Origin: Deltaproteobacteria bacterium
Lineage (GTDB): Bacteria > Desulfobacterota > DSM-4660 > Desulfatiglandales > B25-G16
DNA: 17,652 bases
Assembly: GCA_003646935.1 (NCBI GenBank)
Contig: QMLW01000003.1
Location: forward strand, 1-17,652
Direction of reading: 5' to 3'
Shown here: one piece after another, positions 1 through 7,088 of the stretch
How positions within the stretch are numbered: the stretch's first letter is position 1
Layout of the letters: the number at the start of each line of letters is the position of its first letter
Translations under genes and position numbers: made by a program
Notes under the pieces: model-generated
Database searches by the model: none
Told to the model about the DNA's origin: nothing
The model's input: the letters and a program-made list of their open reading frames with translations, nothing else

Positions 1-174
1 CCGACTGAGCTCCGAATAGCTAATATGATAAAAGAGGGCAGGAAGACCAAGGAGATGGCACGACTCATGAACCTGTCCCCTCGGACTGTCGAGTCGCACA
101 GGGAGAGCATACGAAAGAAGATGGGTATCAAGAATAGAAGGGCAAACCTTCGATCCCACCTATTGTCCATTTAA
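1..174 (+). CDS. LuxR-type HTH domain, C-terminal end of a transcriptional regulator (partial)
   Basis: The reading frame is open from the window edge to a TAA at 172-174 and encodes 57 residues. They form a LuxR/FixJ-type DNA-binding helix-turn-helix: [12 protein letters not shown], then [22 protein letters not shown], where the recognition helix carries the family signature S-x-R-T-V-E-x-H-R-x-x-I-R-K-K. The domain ends at the stop, so it is the C-terminal output module; the upstream sensory part (often PAS or a response-regulator receiver) lies outside the window and cannot be judged. The protein would bind DNA as a dimer and control transcription. An 85-base gap separates it from the pyruvate kinase relic, so there is no reason to link the two functionally. 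The family call is firm; the target genes are unknown. Confidence 0.85.
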   Translation, partial: PTELRIANMIKEGRKTKEMARLMNLSPRTVESHRESIRKKMGIKNRRANLRSHLLSI

Positions 175-259
175 AATACCACGCAAGGGACCTCAGCGAA
201 CCATCAATTCCTTTATTTCAACTGATGTCAAGGACCTGCGTTTCAGGGGAGAAAAGCGC

Positions 260-475
260 ATGCTTCGTACCAAGATCGTCTTCACCATCGGGCCGGCAAG
301 CGAATCTCCTGAAACGATCAGGGTGTTAATCAAAAATGGCATGAACGTGGCGAGGCTTAACTTCTCTCACGGGAGCCATCTAGAGCATGGAGATATTTTT
401 TCTGTTTGCCGCTACCCTGGCGTGTGCTCGAAACCGAAGGATAAGGTAAGACCGCAGCCATGGATTTTTCCTTGA
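260..475 (+). pseudogene. pyk: Pyruvate kinase N-terminal relic
   Basis: The first 34 or so residues match the pyruvate kinase start: [12 protein letters not shown], then [18 protein letters not shown], which includes the RLNFSHG signature. A normal enzyme is about 470-580 residues and converts phosphoenolpyruvate plus ADP to pyruvate plus ATP. Here homology stops near position 365; the remaining codons to the stop at 473-475 are unrelated and run into the start of the agmatinase relic at 460. The start codon (ATG, 260) still has a good AGGGGAG Shine-Dalgarno site 8 bases upstream. No catalytic residues beyond the N-terminal barrel strand survive, so this is a deletion remnant. What the sequence between about 365 and 459 came from is not clear. 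Confidence 0.85.
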
Positions 476-974
476 AACACCTTGATCAACTGCAACGTGG
501 TACCGTGGTCGTGGTGGGCATGCCCACGGATGAGAACTCCACCTTTATGCGAGGTCCTGCCCTTGCGCCTGCACGTATTCGCGAAGTGATGGATGAAGGT
601 TCCTCAAATCTTTGCTCTGAGAGCGGGATTGATCTGAGCGGGGAGCAACGCTTTCGGGATCTCGGCGATCTAGGGTTCACGGGGCAATGGATGCACTGAA
701 GCAGATCGAAGATGCCGTTGGGGAGCTGCTCGACCGTGGTGTCTATGTGATAGCTCTCGGTGGCGATCACGCCGTTACGTACGCGATCATGAAGGCGTAT
801 CATACAAAGTACGAGGTGTTGAACATCCTTCACCTCGATGCTCACCCGGACCTCTACGATGAGTATGAAGGTAATCGCTACAGCCATGCCTGCCCATTTG
901 AAAACAAGAAGTTCTCATATGTCTTGATTACTATAAATGCGAGGATGTGGCTATCGATGCTAGATTCAAGATGA
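460..974 (+). pseudogene. Agmatinase/ureohydrolase-family pseudogene (frameshifted, C-terminally truncated)
   Basis: Two frames together give the first half of an agmatinase-family (arginase fold) enzyme, which hydrolyses agmatine or a related guanidino compound to release urea. From 460 one frame encodes RGTVVVVGMPTDENSTF, then GPALAPARIRE and RFRDLGDLG; near 672-680 a single-base loss moves homology to another frame that encodes MDALKQIEDAVGELL, the metal-site motif GGDHAVTYAI, LHLDAHPDLYDEYEGN and SHACPF. The manganese-binding H and D residues of these two motifs are present. After SHACPF (about 900) homology ends and the frame stops at 972-974, so the last 150 or so residues, including the second set of metal ligands, are missing. 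Frameshift plus truncation make it non-functional. The exact substrate of the ancestor is uncertain. Confidence 0.82.
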
Positions 975-1175
975 GATCGCATAGATAAAGGGGACGTAGA
1001 AAAGAGACGAGATAATTGTGCCCGCCTGTCGGAATACCTAGAACCGTGGGATCCCATGTACAGTAAGGTTGTAGAGGTCAATGAGAGGAACCTGGAGGGT
1101 TCGCTGCTTCCCATAGGTGAGTCCTTTTCCAGGGTCTGGTATCATGAGGGCGTATGGAGACCTGTGAGGAGTTGA
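975..1175 (+). pseudogene. Unidentified protein remnant upstream of the dehydratase gene
   Basis: An open stretch without a start codon at its head follows the agmatinase relic and ends with TGA at 1173-1175. Its translation looks protein-like rather than random: LSEYLEPWDPMYSKVVEVN followed by ERNLEGSLLPIGESFSRVW and YHEGVWRPVRS. An adjacent stretch in another frame (about 902-985, containing EVLICLDYYKCEDVAIDA) may be part of the same broken gene. I do not recognise the family. The location, 7 bases before the dehydratase start, suggests a former upstream operon member that has lost its N-terminus. It could also be chance coding of intergenic sequence, which is why confidence is low. Confidence 0.35.
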
Positions 1176-1182
1176 CGCATCC

Positions 1183-2277
1183 ATGACTGATTTTCATCCC
1201 CCATCGCGAAAGGAATATCTCCTGAGGCAGAAAGAGGTTTATGGTAGACATCTCTTGGGCGTGTTCCCGGCCCAGTATCCCCGCGAGATCCTCTGGGCCA
1301 TGAACGTGCTTCCCGTTGAGATATGGGATCCACCCTTGGAGTCAAGCCAGGCATCTGCACACCTTCAGGCCTATATCTGCTCCATCGTGAAGCTTGGGCT
1401 TGAGCTCGTTGTTCAGGGCAAGGGGGGTATTCTGGATGGATTTCTCTTTCCCCATACCTGTGACTCCATCCAAAACATATCATCCATCGTCAACGACTAC
1501 CTGGAAGTTAACAAACCGTGCTACTTCTTCTATCATCGAAAAGCCCCGTATCGGGAATCCTCTCATCGCTTCTACATCGAGCAGCTCAGAGATTTTGCTG
1601 CCCATCTGGAGAATCAGGTTGGATCCCTTGATTATTCTCGATTGAAACAGTGTATAGATAAGGGAGATAGGGTGGGATCGCTCATGAGGGAGCTCTACTC
1701 CACGAGGGCGAGGGGAGAGCTAGGCGCCTCGAATGTCGAGTTTTATCGGGCCATACGGCAGGGTGAGTTCCTCCACCCTGATGATTTCATTCCCCTGCTT
1801 GAAAGGTTTCTGAAGGATTAACGAAACACCCCCACAGCCGAAGCATCGGTGATACTGAGCGGGGTTCTGCCCAATCCCCCTGAGATCCTGGCACTCCTGG
1901 ATGAGCTGAAGATCCGAGTTGTCGATGATGATCTGCTTGCCTGCAGCAGACGCTATCTCTTTTCCCGCAGTCGGGCCGAAGAACCCTTTGAGGCATTAGC
2001 GGAACGCTACTTCAGCATGCCCCCGTGTACCACGAGAAATTCACCGATCAAGGAGCGGATGACGAATCTCCTTGACAAGGTTGAGGGCAGCAATGCCAAG
2101 GGGGTGATCTTTTGCATGTTCAAGTTCTGTGAACCTGAGCTGTTCGATCTGCCCCATCTCATAGAGGGATTGAAAGAAAGGGGCCTGCCGACCCTGGTTG
2201 TTGACGTAGAGCCCAACCAGGGGTTAACAGGACAACTCACCACCCGGATCGAGGCCTTTGCGGAGATGATGCGGTAG
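1183..2277 (+). pseudogene. 2-hydroxyacyl-CoA dehydratase / benzoyl-CoA reductase family subunit with in-frame stop
   Basis: One frame from ATG 1183 to TAG 2275-2277 encodes a subunit of the HgdB/BcrC family, about 364 residues, near normal length, but interrupted by TAA at 1819-1821. Family features flank the stop: YLLRQKEVYGRHLLGVFPAQ, LPVEIWDPP, FPHTCDSIQN, then SVILSGVLPNPPE, YFSMPPCTT and VIFCMFKFCEPELFD. The three cysteines in HTCDS, PPCTT and KFCEPE are the expected ligands of the iron-sulfur cluster. Such enzymes remove water from 2-hydroxyacyl-CoA, or reduce aryl-CoA, after ATP-driven one-electron activation. The stop falls in the linker between the two lobes. A GTG at 1849 could in principle restart the second lobe, but there is no obvious Shine-Dalgarno site. 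It is followed by a second subunit and an activase, both broken, so it is probably dead too. Confidence 0.8.
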
Positions 2278-2285
2278 GGAAGACA

Positions 2286-3323
2286 ATGTCGGTATCGAGA
2301 AAGATCAGATATCATCTCATGAAGGATATGGGCGTGCCAGCGCTCATGCGGTTATCAGCAAGGGGCAAGAAGGGGCATCCGAGGAGACAGAGCCCCTCTC
2401 TTGGGCCTCCGCTCAAGTGCAATAGCCGTCTCAAGGAGATCATGGCAACTCATTATCTATTGTCGCGCTATGCGGAAGGTGCCAAGCCTGTTGCATGGGT
2501 AACCAGCGGTGCACCGGTGGAAATCCTGAGGCCCTTTGGCTTTTATACCTTCTATCCTGAGAACCACGCTGCCCTGTGCGGAGCGCAAAAGCTCGGACCT
2601 CAACTCTGTTCAGAGGCCGAGGAACACGGGTATCATCAAGATCTCTGTTCGTATGCCCGAATCGACCTGGGACATTACTTTTCCGGGAAAACACCGGTTG
2701 GTCGACTGCCGAAACCCGATTTGTTGTTCGCCTCAAATAAGATCTGCCAGACGGTGGTGTACTGGTACAGGGCATTGGCCGAATACTGGAAGATCCCGCT
2801 CATCCTCTTTGATACGCCGTACAATTTCGGTGAGATCAAGGAGGGGGATATCAGCTATATGGTCCGGCAGCTCGAGGAGATGATTCCCCTGTTGGAGCAA
2901 ATCTCGAAGAGGCGCTTTCATCATAAACGGTTTCAGGAGATAACACGTATCGCCAAGGAGGCTTCAGTTACCTGGGGAAAGGTCTTATCCACTATGAAGG
3001 CCCGGCCGTCTCCCATGACCATCTTCGATGCCTTTAACCATCTGGCGCCGATTGTGTCCCTGAGAGGCCTACCGGCAGCCCTGGAATACTATCGAGCGCT
3101 CCTCGATGAGCTTAAGGAAAGGGTAGCCCAGGGCATTGGGGCCATAAGGGATGAACGGAAACGGCTGATGTGGGAGCCCTCAGTACAGAGGCGGTCATCC
3201 TCGATCCAGGAGGTGAGATCTCCGGTTACAGTATCGTGGAAACCGGTGCGAACAGCACTGAGGCAGCAGAAGAGGCCTTTAACAAGGCACTGTCGGCTGC
3301 GGGCATACGTCGCAACGCTGTAG
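2286..3323 (+). pseudogene. 2-hydroxyacyl-CoA dehydratase / BcrB-like subunit, C-terminus replaced by activase sequence out of frame
   Basis: The first 297 or so residues are a second HgdA/BcrB-type subunit: LLSRYAEGAKPVAWVTSGAP, ILRPFGFYTFYPENHAALCG, DLCSYARIDLG, LLFASNKICQTVVYWY and LFDTPYNFGE. Cysteines in AALCG, DLCSY and NKICQ are candidate cluster ligands. Family members usually exceed 400 residues; homology ends at RDERKRLMWE (about 3173). The frame then runs to 3323 through the activase gene in a wrong frame, giving a nonsense tail. The ATG at 2286 lies 8 bases after the previous gene's stop and has TAGGGAAGA before it, so the two were one operon. The missing C-terminal third and the loss of the activase start show one deletion removed both. 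The ancestor would have formed the dehydratase heterodimer with the preceding gene product. Confidence 0.82.
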
Positions 3324-3634
3324 AAAATATCGTGGCAACGGGATATGGAAGGATATCCGTGCCCTTTGCCGAGAGAAGGGTTACCGAGATCTCATGTCAC
3401 GCCCTCGGGGCACAGCATCTTTTTCCAGACACAGGCACTGTCCTTGACATAGGCGGTCAGGACTCAAAGGTGATCCGCATTGGTGATGCAGGGAAGGTGC
3501 TTGACTTTACCATGAACGATAAGTGCGCGGCTGGTACCGGACGATTCCTGGAGGTGATGGCGGCAAAACTCCGCGTGTATACAGAACCTCAGATCGTGGG
3601 TGCTCTCGGGGCGGCACTCTTCGCCAAAGGGTGA
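3170..3634 (+). pseudogene. Activase of 2-hydroxyacyl-CoA dehydratase (HgdC/BcrD family), N-terminally and internally deleted
   Basis: Residues from about 3173 match the BadF/BadG/BcrA/HgdC ATPase family, whose iron-sulfur dimer drives ATP-dependent electron transfer to the dehydratase. Visible motifs are LSTEAVILD (phosphate-1 region without its usual GIDxGS head), IVATGYGR, EISCHALGAQHLFP, VLDIGGQDSKVI and DFTMNDKCAAGTGRFLEVMA, with the cluster cysteine in DKCAAGTG. Directly after FLEVMA (about 3560) the sequence jumps to EPQIVGALGAALFAKG, the normal C-terminus. Relatives have about 255-270 residues; some 90 residues carrying the second cluster cysteine and an ATP-binding segment are missing. 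The GTG at 3170 is only a fortuitous start. With the nucleotide site broken at both ends the product cannot work as an activase. Confidence 0.85.
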
Positions 3635-3666
3635 TCTCGCGGGGTGACGTAGGGGTATGGAAGATA

Positions 3667-4566
3667 CTATATTTCCAGCGTAAGGCCCTCTCTGGCCCAG
3701 AAGATATCCATCTTCTCGTAGGTGGAGTGAAACCTGGATCTGTTTGCCATCCAGAATTCATCCAGAAACTTGTCTGAATGTTGTGGGTCATGGTGGAAGA
3801 TGGCCAGCTGCTTAACTTGGGCTTCATAGGCGACATCCAGAAGTAGCGGAATAGAGGTATGCCCCCATCCCACCTTGCTCGAGTATTCCTCCTCTGTGAA
3901 CTGGCCATCGGCGATCAACAGATCGGCGTTATGCACAAATTCGAGGTATTGCCGAGCCAGGGCCTTTTCTTCATCATTGCTCGAATTCCCCTGGAAGATG
4001 CGATCTAGCTCCACATCCGTGGCATAGATTATCTTTTTTCCGTTTATTTGTAAGCCATAGCGCACGGAGCCTCCGGGATGGTGAACCTGTTCCTGCCAAA
4101 GCATAGTAAAATCATCGAAGCGTATGGTCTCTTCGGATATTTCCCTGATGCGAATATCCGCTGAGAATACCGTCATGCTCACGGGAAAATACTCTTTGTC
4201 CATTTGACCTTTGAGCACGGAGGCGAGGAACTTTTCCTTATAGGGGCTTCCATAGATAGTGATTATGGCGTCCTTGTTATAGGCGGGCTGAAAGAAGGGC
4301 AGGCCTTGGATATGATCCCAGTGGGTATGGCTCAAGAACAGGTGGAGGGATTGCTGGCTTTCAGGCCTGCCTAACTCATCTCGAATATCCAGGCCAAAGT
4401 TCCTGATGCCGGTACCGGCATCAAGAATTATGTGGGTGTTCTTATAGAGGATGGTCACACAAGAGGTGTTGCCTCCGTATCGTTCGGTAGTTCGGCCGGG
4501 AGTGGAGATAGATCCCCTCGTTCCCCAGAAGGTGACCAGAGGATTAACTTGACCAATGTGTGGCAT
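3667..4566 (-). CDS. Metallo-beta-lactamase-fold hydrolase
   Basis: This intact 299-residue protein belongs to the cytoplasmic MBL-fold hydrolases that resemble cyclic-phosphate phosphodiesterases and tRNase Z-type enzymes. It begins with TFWGTRGSISTPG and YGGNTSC, and carries the metal motif HTHWDH at residues 80-85 (SHTHWDHIQGLPFF). Further likely metal ligands or active-site residues are H162/H163 (VHHPGGS), D184 (YATDVE), D220 (IADGQ), H236 (GWGHTS) and H258/H259 (FHHDP). There is no signal peptide. The start ATG at 4566 is 16 bases after the stop of the FHA-domain gene, so the two form one operon and may share a signalling task; the substrate is not predictable from sequence. It converges on the activase relic with a 32-base gap. 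The family is certain, the function is not. Confidence 0.85.
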   Translation of the reverse strand: MPHIGQVNPLVTFWGTRGSISTPGRTTERYGGNTSCVTILYKNTHIILDAGTGIRNFGLDIRDELGRPESQQSLHLFLSHTHWDHIQGLPFFQPAYNKDAIITIYGSPYKEKFLASVLKGQMDKEYFPVSMTVFSADIRIREISEETIRFDDFTMLWQEQVHHPGGSVRYGLQINGKKIIYATDVELDRIFQGNSSNDEEKALARQYLEFVHNADLLIADGQFTEEEYSSKVGWGHTSIPLLLDVAYEAQVKQLAIFHHDPQHSDKFLDEFWMANRSRFHSTYEKMDIFWAREGLTLEI

Positions 4567-4582
4567 GCCGCTTTAAGGCCCT

Positions 4583-5002
4583 CTATTCGTTGAACAGGAT
4601 TTTTACTCCCCCAATATAGATGAGGTCATTTTTTCTCAGGGCACATTTTACGACCCGTATGTCGTTCACATAGGTGCCGTTGGTGCTGCCTAGGTCCTCG
4701 ATATAGTACTCATCATTGCGGAAGAAGATCCGGGCATGTTTTCTGGACACGGTCTCGGATGGGAGTCGGAGCCTGCAATCAGGGCCCCGACCGATAATGA
4801 TTTCCTGCTCCCCCAGCTCGATAACCTCATTGTCTTCACTGCGGCCTACGATTTCCAAAAAGGCCTGCTGTCTAATTGGGATTTCGCCGAATAGCTTTTT
4901 CCTGGATAACTGCGCTGTATTGCCCTGTTCAGACTCCTCATCGGAGGAAGACTGATCGGAGACCTTATTCCAATGAATCGTTTTGTCCTCGTCTTTGGTC
5001 AT
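4583..5002 (-). CDS. FHA-domain protein
   Basis: The C-terminal 75 or so residues form a forkhead-associated domain, which binds phosphothreonine peptides: EIIIGRGPDCRLRLP, ETVSRKHARIFF and EDLGSTNGTYVNDI, with the key Gly-Arg, Ser-Arg-x-His and Asn-Gly residues all present. An N-terminal acidic, low-complexity region of about 60 residues (SDQSSSDEESEQ) contains possible phosphorylation sites. I place the start at ATG 5002 (MTKDEDKTIHW), giving 139 residues, although its Shine-Dalgarno site is poor. A TTG at 5071 would add 23 residues, but it lies almost at the predicted transcription start and is less likely. The gene has its own strong promoter upstream and is followed after 16 bases by the MBL-fold hydrolase. 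A role in Ser/Thr kinase signalling is inferred from the domain only. Confidence 0.8.
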   Translation of the reverse strand: MTKDEDKTIHWNKVSDQSSSDEESEQGNTAQLSRKKLFGEIPIRQQAFLEIVGRSEDNEVIELGEQEIIIGRGPDCRLRLPSETVSRKHARIFFRNDEYYIEDLGSTNGTYVNDIRVVKCALRKNDLIYIGGVKILFNE

Positions 5003-5079
5003 CGTGGAATGAAGCTTATACGTTTCGTAAGGATGGCATTGTTCCGCCTCTCCGGGCGCATTGTGGTGCAAGATATAAA

Positions 5080-5108
5080 AGTATACATATGTTGTGACGT
5101 ACAGTCAA
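5080..5108 (-). promoter_or_regulatory. Sigma-70-type promoter of the FHA-MBL operon
   Basis: On the minus strand TTGACT (5108-5103) is followed after exactly 17 bases by TATACT (5085-5080), each one base from the vegetative consensus. The predicted transcription start is near 5073, leaving a leader of about 70 bases to the ATG at 5002. This spacing and quality are the best in the window. Confidence 0.65.
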
Positions 5109-5113
5109 TACGC

Positions 5114-5133
5114 ATTGTTGATTGTTGATTGTT
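5114..5133 (-). repeat. Heptamer tandem repeat just upstream of the FHA promoter
   Basis: On the plus strand ATTGTTG occurs twice and is followed by ATTGTT, giving 2.9 copies of a 7-base unit. The array ends 5 bases before the -35 box of the minus-strand promoter, the position of an UP element or an activator site. It may instead be a simple slippage repeat. Confidence 0.5.
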
Positions 5134-5214
5134 AAGCTAGTTTTGGCGTTCAGTATGCGTGGCGATAAGATGTTGCGGTATACTTTGAAAATTTCTTTAG
5201 AAGTGGCGTGATGT

Positions 5215-5233
5215 GCCCGTCCCTTGGACGGTG
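5215..5233 (-). terminator. Hairpin after the larA-like gene
   Basis: CCGTCC (5217-5222) and GGACGG (5226-5231) form a perfect 6-base stem with a CTT loop, beginning 7 bases after the stop codon of the larA homologue. No run of U follows on the minus strand, so an intrinsic terminator is only possible, not established. Confidence 0.35.
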
Positions 5234-5237
5234 GGTG

Positions 5238-6173
5238 CTACTGTTGGACTTCTGGAATAATGGTGCCCCCTGACGGGAAGATGGCCACGTCCGCCTTGGG
5301 CATTGTCTCGGAGATTCGATTGATAGCCTCTTGGAGGTCCGGGCAGTATGAAAATCTCATGGTGGCTACCTGTTCGGCAGTAAGGCCCTCGGTTACATGG
5401 AAGACCGTGAACTTCTCGGATTTTTCCTTAATTACCTCTTTTTTCTCGTTGATGATGAGATCGAGCTTGAAGGCCAGACGCGACAGACGTCCACCATCGA
5501 CGCTCTCCTCGTAGAAGGGATTACCGTCCAAGAGGTTCACCCTGCTATTTCGATGTCGCATCCAGGTGAAATGATGATCGGCCACGGAACGGTAGGAACA
5601 CACCCCGGGCATGATGATCTTGCATCCACCGCCGAAGCCAGCCACAGGATGTGGCATGCACTCCCCCAGGCCGATAATCAGATCGGCGAACGCAACGCGT
5701 TGGTTCACTTGAACGATGGTACCGCGGTGGGTCCTTCCGATAATGATGTTGTCTTTGGAGTGTGGATCGTGGGAAATTAAGCGATCGTTCAAACGGGTAA
5801 AGGCCTCATTACCGACCTTGATGTTCAGTTGATCCATGGTGGGAATCGGATGAGTTCCTACGGCACATATTCCAGTGATCCGCTCGTCCGGAATACCCGC
5901 CCGGTTGAGACGATCCATTATCTCAGGGATGGCGACGTGGGCTGGTGTGGGCCGCTGGAGATCATCGAAAAGCAGTACCACATCCATGCCGGGACGGGCG
6001 AGCTCTTCAATCCTCGGTGATCCAATGGGATGGTCAAGCGCATGCCTGATTTCCTTTGAAAGATCGGCCACAGCCGGCACAGGTGGCCTATCTTCATGGA
6101 CCATCGAAACCCAACCACGGGGAAGGGAAAATTTAATCCTTTTGCCCTCATAGTTGATGTAGGGATTCATCAT
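5238..6173 (-). pseudogene. LarA-family (nickel-dependent lactate racemase-like) gene with in-frame internal deletion
   Basis: The open frame encodes 311 residues; LarA proteins (DUF2088) are usually about 420-430. The N-terminal domain is complete: FDDLQRPTP with the conserved Arg74, GTHPIP with His108, GLGECMPHPVAGFGGGCKI with His175 and Lys185 (the lysine that holds the nickel-pincer cofactor) and DHH with His201. After LDLIINEKKEVI (about 5430) the sequence jumps to EKFTVFHVTEGLTAEQVATM and LQEAINRISE, which is the end of the second domain. About 100-115 residues, containing the domain-2 catalytic Lys/Gln region, therefore appear missing without loss of frame. Start ATG 6173 follows GATGGGAGTAAC. 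Family members racemise lactate or other 2-hydroxy acids. I call it a probable pseudogene, but a functional short variant cannot be excluded. Confidence 0.65.
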
Positions 6174-6214
6174 GTTACTCCCATCTGGTGGTTACAGAAC
6201 GTAATTTACTTTGC

Positions 6215-6332
6215 TTACCCGCCGTTTTTGTGGCGGGGTTATGCGCCTCAGGCGTATCGAACCCTTGCCTCTGGCGGGCTTGTCCGCCTCGGGTGGATTG
6301 AGCTCCCGCCAATCTCCTCGGTATCCCGCCAT
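6215..6332. repeat. Cluster of GC-rich palindromes between zip and larA homologues
   Basis: Three inverted repeats follow one another: CCCGCC/GGCGGG around GTTTTTGT (6218-6237), ATGCGCC/GGCGTAT around TCA (6241-6257), and GGCGG/CCGCC around GCTTGT (6273-6288). Two more copies of CCCGCCA follow at 6307-6313 and 6327-6333. The block fills most of the 181-base gap and resembles REP-type extragenic palindromes. It may end the zip transcript, but there is no clear U-run. Confidence 0.5.
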
Positions 6333-6354
6333 TTCTTATGATTTCGATCCAGGT

Positions 6355-7047
6355 TCAAATGAGGCCCAAGAGGATCACGAAGATGATCCCCGAGAGAAGG
6401 AAGAATATGGTCTGGTGGTCGGTTCCCGCGCAGGAGTTAGGGATGATTTCGTCAACAGTGATGTAGATCATAAGGCCTGCTGTTGCCCCGATGATAAAGG
6501 CGATGACCGTTGGCGTAATATACCCGAATAGGTGTCGAGCCAACAGATATCCGATCAATATGGGCACGGCGGTGGAAGAGGAGACAAGGAAGGACTTCAG
6601 ACGATTGCCGGTGGTGTGATAGAAAGGCGCTGAGGTACAGATGCCCTCGGGTATATTGTGAATAGCGATGGCAAGGGCAATGATGAATGAGACCTTTACT
6701 TCCGTTACCGCGCCTATAGCAATCGCCATGCCCTCGGGGAAGTTGTGGAGGAATATGCCCAGGATGAGGTATACTGAAGTACGCTGGAGGTTGCACCCTT
6801 GCTCCTGAGCGCAGAGCTCTGGGTGAATGTGGGGTATAATGCGGTCTACGCCGTACATAACCAGGGACCCGGTAACTAGCCCGCCGACGCATACGCCCAC
6901 CGATGAGATATGGATGCTCTCGGGGATGAGTTCCAAAAACGAGATACCCAGCATTACCCCGGCCGCAAAGCAGAGCATGTTGCACATGTACGCCAGCGTT
7001 GGTCGCTTCAACACCCCGATCAGAGATCCTATGATGGGTCCCAGCAC
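6355..7047 (-). CDS. ZIP-family divalent metal transporter
   Basis: This membrane protein of at least 230 residues has about eight hydrophobic segments. It carries the ZIP metal-binding motifs in the two central helices: LHNFPEG (residues 100-106) and IHNIPEG (129-135). It would import zinc, iron or manganese across the inner membrane. A His-containing loop (HIHPE) follows the third helix. The GTG at 7047 is the only conventional start in frame and lies inside the first membrane helix. The true N-terminus probably begins at the ATT codon 7080-7078 (I-N-P-V-I-L-I-V), because relatives begin with a Met-x-Pro before this helix, and GGAAGG lies 12 bases before it. Thus the start codon is either a rare ATT or mutated. 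It sits between rarD and the larA-like gene on the same strand. Confidence 0.82.
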   Translation of the reverse strand: MLGPIIGSLIGVLKRPTLAYMCNMLCFAAGVMLGISFLELIPESIHISSVGVCVGGLVTGSLVMYGVDRIIPHIHPELCAQEQGCNLQRTSVYLILGIFLHNFPEGMAIAIGAVTEVKVSFIIALAIAIHNIPEGICTSAPFYHTTGNRLKSFLVSSSTAVPILIGYLLARHLFGYITPTVIAFIIGATAGLMIYITVDEIIPNSCAGTDHQTIFFLLSGIIFVILLGLI

Positions 7048-7088
7048 TGAGATAATGACGATAAGGATTACGGGGTTAATAGCGTTGT

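Noticed and set aside
660..690. Programmed frameshift in the agmatinase-family gene
   Set aside because: There is no slippery heptamer at the shift, and the gene is also truncated downstream, so decay explains it better.
1819..1821. Possible recoding (selenocysteine or pyrrolysine) at the in-frame stop
   Set aside because: The codon is TAA, not TGA or TAG, it lies in a linker rather than an active site, and neighbouring genes are clearly broken.
6248..6330. GGTTCGATAC on the minus strand, resembling a tRNA T-loop
   Set aside because: The flanking bases do not pair into a T-stem, and no acceptor, D or anticodon arm can be formed; it belongs to the palindrome cluster.
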